Assembly (NCBI RefSeq): GCF_047495875.1
Contig: NC_092459.1
Coordinates: forward strand, 10,420,965-10,484,964
DNA: 64,000 bases
Direction of reading: 5' to 3'
Source: Pithys albifrons albifrons
Lineage: Eukaryota; Chordata; Aves; Passeriformes; Thamnophilidae
The position numbers were made by a program, and so were the translations under genes. This document shows, piece by piece, positions 57,761 to 64,000 of this stretch. Position 1 is the first letter of the stretch; every line of letters starts with the position of its first letter. The notes below the pieces were generated by a model. That model searched no databases and was not told the origin of the DNA. It saw only the letters and a program-made list of their open reading frames with translations.

Positions 57761-59580
57761 CTAATCATCTGTTGTTGAGGTGTTTCTGTGGTTTTGTAGA
57801 GGATTATTTTGTTGACCTCAGCTGAGGAGCAAGCTTTTCTTGGGGCATCAAACAACAGTTCTAACAAATACTGCTAAGTTGTAGAGGAGGATGGGAATTT
57901 TGCAATTAATAGCAGATGAGGAAAGTTTCTATTAGCAGAAAATTCTTAGTTTTTTATTTTATTCCCTTATATGTTCCATGTCATTCAAGAAAGTGAATTC
58001 AATTCCTGTTCTTTTGTGCATTGCAGCTGACAATAAGTTGAAATGGTAAGCTCAGAGAGTCTTCCTACTGTTGCTTTTGTTGCAGCCTAGAGCTGGTGAG
58101 AGAAGCTGGGAGTTCAGTTCCACAGAGTTAAGCAGGTAGTGATGTAACTGGCTTTTTAGCCAGTGTGTGACAGGGTGCATTTATACAGTGAACTTGTTCA
58201 CTGTGTACTCTGCTTCCCTTTCCTGTTGCTTGCTGCTTCGGAAAGCCGCCATCCACCTCTCTGAGGCAGAATTAGGTCAAAAGAAGTGTACTTTGAATTT
58301 GGGACTGAATGTGTTGGTGTTACAGGATTTCATTCTGCAGGCTTGACCTGGCTCCCAAGATGGTTCTCTTGCTTATTTGTATAAGTTTTGTCTAAATGAT
58401 AAATGCAATTATATTAGTACAGAGAAGCAAAGCTCCCAGCCATGGTCCATATGCTGCATATTGCATTCTGAGTATAGGATGTTTAAACTAAATAGACTTA
58501 ATTTGAAATGGAAATAAATAGTCTTTGAGAAGGCTGCATACAGGAAGAGGAAGAGAGCCAGATCTGATGGGCTAACAGTTGTTTTACCCATATTTCCTAA
58601 TGTCTAATGGCTTTAACCTGATGATGTGGCACTGTAGCACATCTAGAAGTTAAGTCTATGTATGAGGTAATCTCTCACTGGAAATGGAATGCTCGTTAAA
58701 TGGTTGCATGTTGGTTTGTGTTTAGTGATATTATGCTATTACATTCCTAAAGTATGGACTTAGCCTACTAGAAATAATATATATATATATATTTTAATAT
58801 CAAATTTAATTTATGTACATGATGTTTTACTGTTAATTAACACCAACATACAGACTGTCAAACTCTGTCAGGCAGACTTGTTTCATTGTGGCCGGTCATC
58901 CATCTTTCTGTCCATAAATGCAATGGGTAGCACTAAGTCTGTTGTAGATGGTGAAATGGTAGTGCACTTTATTTTTGGCCTATGATGGACTTAAAACTTG
59001 ACCTTCTTCACTTTTACTACTATGTTAAGTCTTGATTCAAGCCCATATCTCCTCTTTGGCCCCTCTTTCCATTTGGTTTGCTGAAAACACACAAGTTTCC
59101 TTTTCCAGTGTAATTTCTCCCTGTTGGTTCACTGTTTGATTTTTCTTATGTATGTTCTGTATCAAGTTCAAGTTTCTTTGCTGGTCTTCAGGTTGCTCCA
59201 CTTCCTTTTTGTGATACTGTTTATACCCAATACTACTTGCTGTTTTATATACCATGTTGCTTGCTTGTACATGTTCAGGTACTATTACTCATTAGTACTT
59301 GGAGGGGGAATCTATTTCATTTGTTACATTTGGTGTATGCTTCTGTTTTCAAGTCCAGTACATACCTGATAAGTTTCAAAAGCAAAATTGGGAGAGATGA
59401 GTGTATAACTCCTTGAATCTATGGTGCACTATTCTCTCTCCCATTGATCTTCCTTCATGTGTGTGGAATCTGTGAGAGAGAGGAGAGCCAGGGATAAGGA
59501 GGCTAATGGCAGAAGGCATCATGAATGAGATATTAACTGTCAGACAAAGAATTGATCTTGGGAGAAGTTTTCTAAGTAAC

Positions 59581-59611
59581 TTCAAAAAAAAAAAAAAGGA
59601 AAGAAAAAAAA
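59581..59611 (+). repeat. A-rich simple tract
   Basis: A run of about fourteen A, then GGAAAG and eight more A. It could be an old retroposon tail, but no body is recognisable next to it. Confidence 0.7.
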
Positions 59612-59899
59612 GGTATGCCGGACACTGTAGTCTTCATATGTAGCATGACATCATGACATTTGAATAATTCAAAGAGCCTGGTATTATCAGAAAACATTAA
59701 TATTGATTGGTGATTTATTGGTCATCTTCAGGGCATCAGATTCTGAGTAAAAGTGATATCAAAACCTGCACCTTGAGGACTTTCTGCTGGCTCTCTCCTG
59801 TCTGAAACATGATCTTTAAGCTTTTACTTATCCTTTCACTGAATTTCAGTTAATGAAAGGACTGTTCTTCCAATCCGTTGCTGACTTAAGTTTCCTAAC

Positions 59900-60690
59900 T
59901 GGACTGGACTTTAGTAGGGAGACTTGTGAAAGTATTTTGAAAGATCTGTGTATATTTTGTCACAGGATTGCCTTTGTCCATGTGCTCTTTGATACTCTCA
60001 TAGTCTTCCAGCAAGTGAACAAAGTGGATTTTCCTTTACAAAGGCTGTGCTGACTCTTTCCCACCAATCTCTGTGGTCTTACGTTTTGTTTCATAGTCTA
60101 CCATTTTGCCAGGAATGGATAATTTGACTTGCTGGTCTATCATCCCTGTGAGGATTCCTTTTACATCCCATTTTTTCAGATGGTACTTGCACTCCAGCTC
60201 ATTATTTTTTATAGCATTTGTTGATTGTAGTGGTAATCACTACATTGATGCACCTTTGCCTGCTATTTAACATGATTTCACATTTGTGTTCCTTGAGAAC
60301 TGAAGGAATGCCATCTGGTCATGGTGGTGGGCAAGTGCATAGCTGACACTTTGTGGATTCTTCCAGCTCATCTGGCTCTTCTGATGTCTCTCTCCCTCCC
60401 CACTTTCAGCAGTGAGGGCTGACATAAAGATCTCATGATTTCCACTGTTACGGACTTATGCATGAATGCTCCTTCCACACATTTTCACCAAGTGATCCTG
60501 CCAGTTCTCTAGTTGCCTTCCTAATTTTGAGTGACTTTTCAGAACTTTTTGTTACAAGTTTAATGTTCTTTGTAAGACATTTTCCATGCACTTTTTTAGC
60601 ACTTTTAATTTCCTCTTTAGCACATCACATTTTGTGAGGTTTCCTCATTGATTTGCTTATTTGCTCAGTGATGTCTCAGCACATAATCAT
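59900..60690 (-). mobile_element. Ancient CR1/L3-like LINE, reverse-transcriptase ORF remnant
   Basis: On the minus strand the order of CR1 ORF2 landmarks is kept: an ATTAAAAGTGCTAAAAAAGT-type Lys-rich stretch near 60600, then a decayed PGPDGI box at about 60301-60330 (reads PDGIPSVLKEH after a stop). Next comes an AGTCAGCACAGCCTTTGTAA word at about 60035-60060 (the QHxFxKGKS motif), then ACATGGACAAAGGCAATCC at 59965-59983. Many stops and indels make it far older than the other CR1 tails here. Limits are approximate and the exact family is unsure. Confidence 0.72.
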
Positions 60691-62608
60691 ACATTTTTTA
60701 AATGAGTAAGTAAGCTATGAAAAATGGAGAACTCTCTTCTAAACACTGCTATGCCCAAAGGCTTAAAGCTCAAGTAAGCTCTCCTAAACTAGAAGTCATT
60801 GTGCTTGGTGTCAAATGTCTTCTGGTATGATGTCTGAAATATTAATCCAGCAATTAGGAACATTGCAGTCAGTCTGTGGCAACTACATTCCTTTGGCTGA
60901 GGTGTGTTTGCTGTAGGTAAGCCCATGTTTCCCAGATCCTCATCTTTCTTTGTTAAACACACAACATGACATAATACTGGCATTCTTAGTTGGGACCAAA
61001 TAATATTTAGGTGATTCAGAAGAGATCTGTTGTTTGGTACTGCCTCCCACCACATTTCATTTCATCAAGATAAAGTGTGCTTATGAAAAGAGATTCTTGC
61101 AGTGTTGCTTATTTCTGTCTCTCTAGGGTTACATGAGCTGTTCTGTTAAATCCTACTTCTGAAAGCAGAGTGAGTGTATTTCTTTAGCCAGCTAAAACTA
61201 TTCTTTTAGAAAAGAGGATCTTCAAACCAGCCTTGCATTTCCACAGAGGGGTGAGGTCTGGCTTGCCCGTATTCCTCTGGAGACATATTTGTGGCTTTTC
61301 ATGTGAGGGAGGTAGTTGCAATAAGTACTACTCCTTTTCTTCTTGTGAAGTGTTTTGTTCCTCTCTGGGAAACAGTACAAAGGTGACCAGCAGCTTTTTG
61401 AAGCAGTCTTGCCCTAGTCAAGTGTCTTTATATTTCCTTTTACATTTGTTTTCCAAGCTTTCATAACTGTTTCCTCCAGTCAGTGAGCAGCATGAACTTT
61501 GCAAGCAACCTGATTAAAATGTGCTAATTATCTGAGGAGAAAAAACATTTTAACAAAGTTTTATTCATCTGAGTTGGCAACATAGGTAACTTTTCAGACA
61601 ATTCTGAGTTTCCATTGTGAAAGAGTAGGCTTCTCCATCTCTCTGGGTTTTTTGGTGGTTTGTCTGGTTTGGTGGAATTTTTGTTTTTTTGTTGGGTTGT
61701 ATTTGTTTGTTTTTTCATCTTGGAGATTTAAGGAAGTGCTAGGTCAGCCTCTGTATTTAGCTGAGGAAGCAATTCATGCATATGCATATGACAGTATGAC
61801 AGTAAGAGAAGGTGGTCACTGAGGAATCTATGCTTCTAATCAGAAGTGCTAGCAGTACTCCTGGTTTAGGATGAAAAAATATCTGACTTCTAGCATTTTA
61901 ATAGCTCTCAGGGAAGAGAAAATTGTTTTATAGCTCATGGAATAGCTAGTTTTCAGCCTTTAAATTAGTAAAATACAGAAATATTTCCACATACCCAGTC
62001 AAGTAACTGTGCAAATTAAAAGGATAAAGTATTGCACTTAAACTATATCATATTGCAGTGAAGTTTTACAGTAGGAGTGTATACTTGTGCCAAGTCTGTA
62101 TATAACTACAGCTGCTGCCATACAGGTCAAGATTAAAGACATTCTAAAAGAATAGACAATAACATAATTCATTCAAAAGGCACAATTTTGGGCTTTTTTA
62201 GAGAGAAGGGAGATAGAAGGTTATGATAATTATCTAATGTGTAACATTATTTACTAAGAGTAATGCTGACTGCAAATGGGAAATGAATTATATCGTATGA
62301 ATTTAGTAGGCACTTCACTCAAAACTGTGTAGTGATTTTCTATTTTCAGAGGTGTTCTTTCATTTCACACTTTAACCTTTTATATATCATGTGTTATTTC
62401 CACTAAAACAGCTGTCAGGTGAAATGATGAGATTTTTCTACATAAACCTGACTTATCAATGTCTTACTCAATAAGAGAGAGTCAGTAAGAGAACACAAGG
62501 TAAAAAATAAATTGTGAAAGCATTTGCTCTTGGTACAAATCATTCCTCACTCTTGTTGCAATAGCTGGTGGAAATCAAAGTAAAGAAGTCTTTCTCTGAG
62601 GAGAAATT

Positions 62609-63222
62609 CAACATGAGCCATCAATATGAGCTTGCAGCCCTTAAAGCCAGCTGTATCCTGGACTGCACCCAAAGCTGCATGGGCAGCAGGTCAAGGGGGT
62701 TGATTCTGCCCTTCTGCTCTGGTGAGAACCCATCTGTAGAACTGCAACCAGCTCCAGGGTCCATAACCTAAAAAAGGACATAGACCTGTTGGAGTAAGTC
62801 CAGAGGAGGCCACAAAGATGCTCATCTCTCCTACGAGGAGTGACTGAGAGACTTGAGGTTGTGCAGCCTGGAGAAGAGAAGGCTCTGGGGTGACCATACA
62901 GCACCTTCAGCACCTAAAGAGGCCACAAGAGAGCTGGAGAGAGGACGTGTAGTGACAGGACAAGGGAAAATGGCTTTAAACAGGAAGAGTGTAGGTTTAG
63001 GTAAGATGTTAGAAAGAAATCCTTCCCTCTGAGGTGGTGAGACACTGGCATAGGTTACCCAGAAAAGCTGTGGCTGCCCCATCCCTGAAAGTGTTCAAGG
63101 CCAAGGTGGATGTGTCTTTGAGCAGCCTGTTTTAGTGGAGGGTGCCCCTGCCCATGACAGGGAGGTTAGAACTAGGTGATCTTTAAGGTTCTTTTCAATC
63201 CAAACCATTCTATGATTCTATG
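62609..63222 (+). mobile_element. CR1 LINE, 5'-truncated copy (about 0.6 kb)
   Basis: It starts with a decayed ATGAGCCATCAATATGAGCT (CR1 ORF2 C-terminal coding), continues through CAGAGGAGGCCACAAAGATG and the 3' UTR, and ends with two octamers ATTCTATG at 63207-63222. It has the same orientation as NBAS. Open frames at 62568-63082 belong to it. Confidence 0.94.
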
Positions 63223-64000
63223 GAAAGAGAACACTAGAGCAGTTTGTTCAATTCTTCAAACACGAGTTATTTAACTTAACTGTAGAAACAACTGTCTGGA
63301 TAACTTTCCCATTTACTTTTATGTTTTATTACTGAACATCAGCCTCTTGCCTTATTTTTTTATTCCTGCAGCATTGCAGTGATCCAGGAGTGTTTATTTT
63401 ATACAGTCACTCATCTGGAATGAAATCTTCAAACATTCAGTTTCAGTTCTTAGAAAAAAGAGAAATCTGGATGAAATTTGTGGTGAAGATGGGAAGGGAG
63501 GATAGGGAATTGAAGTCCTCAGCTGCAATCCTGCATCTGGATAATCTGGATTTACATTTTTAATACAGTAGGAAATTGTTTGTTTGCATCACCCATGTGA
63601 TCGTATACTCTGGTGAGAAACACTTTTAAGAGCAGACAGGCTTTAAAGTCATTATACTTAATATACCTGAGACATCAGACTATGTTACAAAAATTTATGA
63701 TAGATGATTATAAATCTGAAACAGAATATTGTTTTAATATCTGAATGTGGTAAGACCTATAGGTTTAATAATAGAGAATTTATTGCTCAGTTTTACTCTA
63801 CTTCATTTTTTAATAAGTTTGTACAATTTTATACTGATGTATCTTTTAGCTTATAAAAGGTATTTGAGTAGGTATTCTTATATGTTGATCTGGTGGTGTT
63901 TTACTGATGGGTGAAGAGATCTGCTGCTTCCTGTATCCATTAAAAAAATGGTTGTAAAAGCTGATCCTGAACAAATCTGTGTTGTCGCCCAACAATATAT

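Larger units (their letters stand above)
54394..64000 (+). other. Start of a long NBAS intron (at least 9.6 kb)
   Basis: 54394-58850 is mostly unique AT-rich sequence; about 57480-57760 looks like possible conserved regulatory DNA, and an (AT)8 run lies at 58777-58792. 58850-59800 has no assigned element. An ancient reversed CR1/L3-like reverse-transcriptase remnant lies at 59900-60690, and a younger CR1 copy at 62609-63222. The 121-codon minus-strand frame at 55634-55999 is hydrophobic low-complexity with no domain. Confidence 0.75.

Noticed and set aside
63956..64000. Possible next NBAS exon: GCTGATCCTGAACAAATCTG reads ADPEQI, like human ADPKELI after YR
   Set aside because: The required frame starts at GCT, but the only AG lies inside it (AAAAG|CTG), giving the wrong phase, and there is no pyrimidine tract. 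After ADP the residues no longer match. Probably coincidence.
1..64000. CRISPR arrays, operons, phage or bacterial genes
   Set aside because: No repeat-spacer pattern and no dense intron-less coding; every real coding block is a vertebrate exon.

Overview
The window is vertebrate nuclear DNA, almost certainly from a bird. It is AT-rich and intron-dominated. It carries several CR1-type LINE tails ending in the octamer-like ATTCTATG motif, and an endogenous-retrovirus LTR of avian type. It also holds a nuclear copy of mitochondrial DNA in which tRNA-Asn and tRNA-Cys lie almost end to end with no light-strand origin between them, an arrangement known from birds. I cannot name the species.

The only protein-coding gene I can support is the middle of NBAS (neuroblastoma-amplified sequence), on the + strand. 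I located 23 consecutive internal exons between 537 and 54393. Together they give 2,920 coding nt (one leading base plus 973 codons), joining in frame with no stop and with GT-AG borders throughout. The protein stretch corresponds to very roughly residues 625-1600 of the ~2,370-residue human protein. It covers the end of the region after the N-terminal beta-propeller and the Sec39 alpha-solenoid domain that assembles the NBAS-RINT1-ZW10 (NRZ) tether for Golgi-to-ER COPI vesicles. The first coding exons, the promoter and the C-terminal third lie outside the window.

Layout: 1-2319 holds four closely spaced exons. 2320-16068 is a 13.7 kb intron with the mitochondrial insertion (about 4800-5850) and a solo LTR (6225-6852) flanked by a 5-bp target-site duplication. 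16069-31244 holds exons 5-15, separated by introns of about 0.5-2.5 kb, one of them with a CR1 copy (26966-27803). 31245-38196 is a 7 kb intron. 38197-41626 holds exons 16-18, with a hexanucleotide microsatellite just after exon 17. 41627-47992 is a 6.4 kb intron containing a decayed coding-like stretch on the minus strand. 47993-54393 holds exons 19-23. 54394-64000 is the start of a further intron with CR1 debris of two ages.

Nothing here looks like a new multi-gene system. The points most worth following are the mitochondrial insertion, the solo LTR with intact target duplication, the unidentified decayed coding-like stretch at 43640-44440, a tandem splice acceptor at exon 5, and a few intronic blocks whose composition resembles conserved regulatory DNA. 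All family assignments come from reading the sequence against remembered proteins and repeats; no database search was run.
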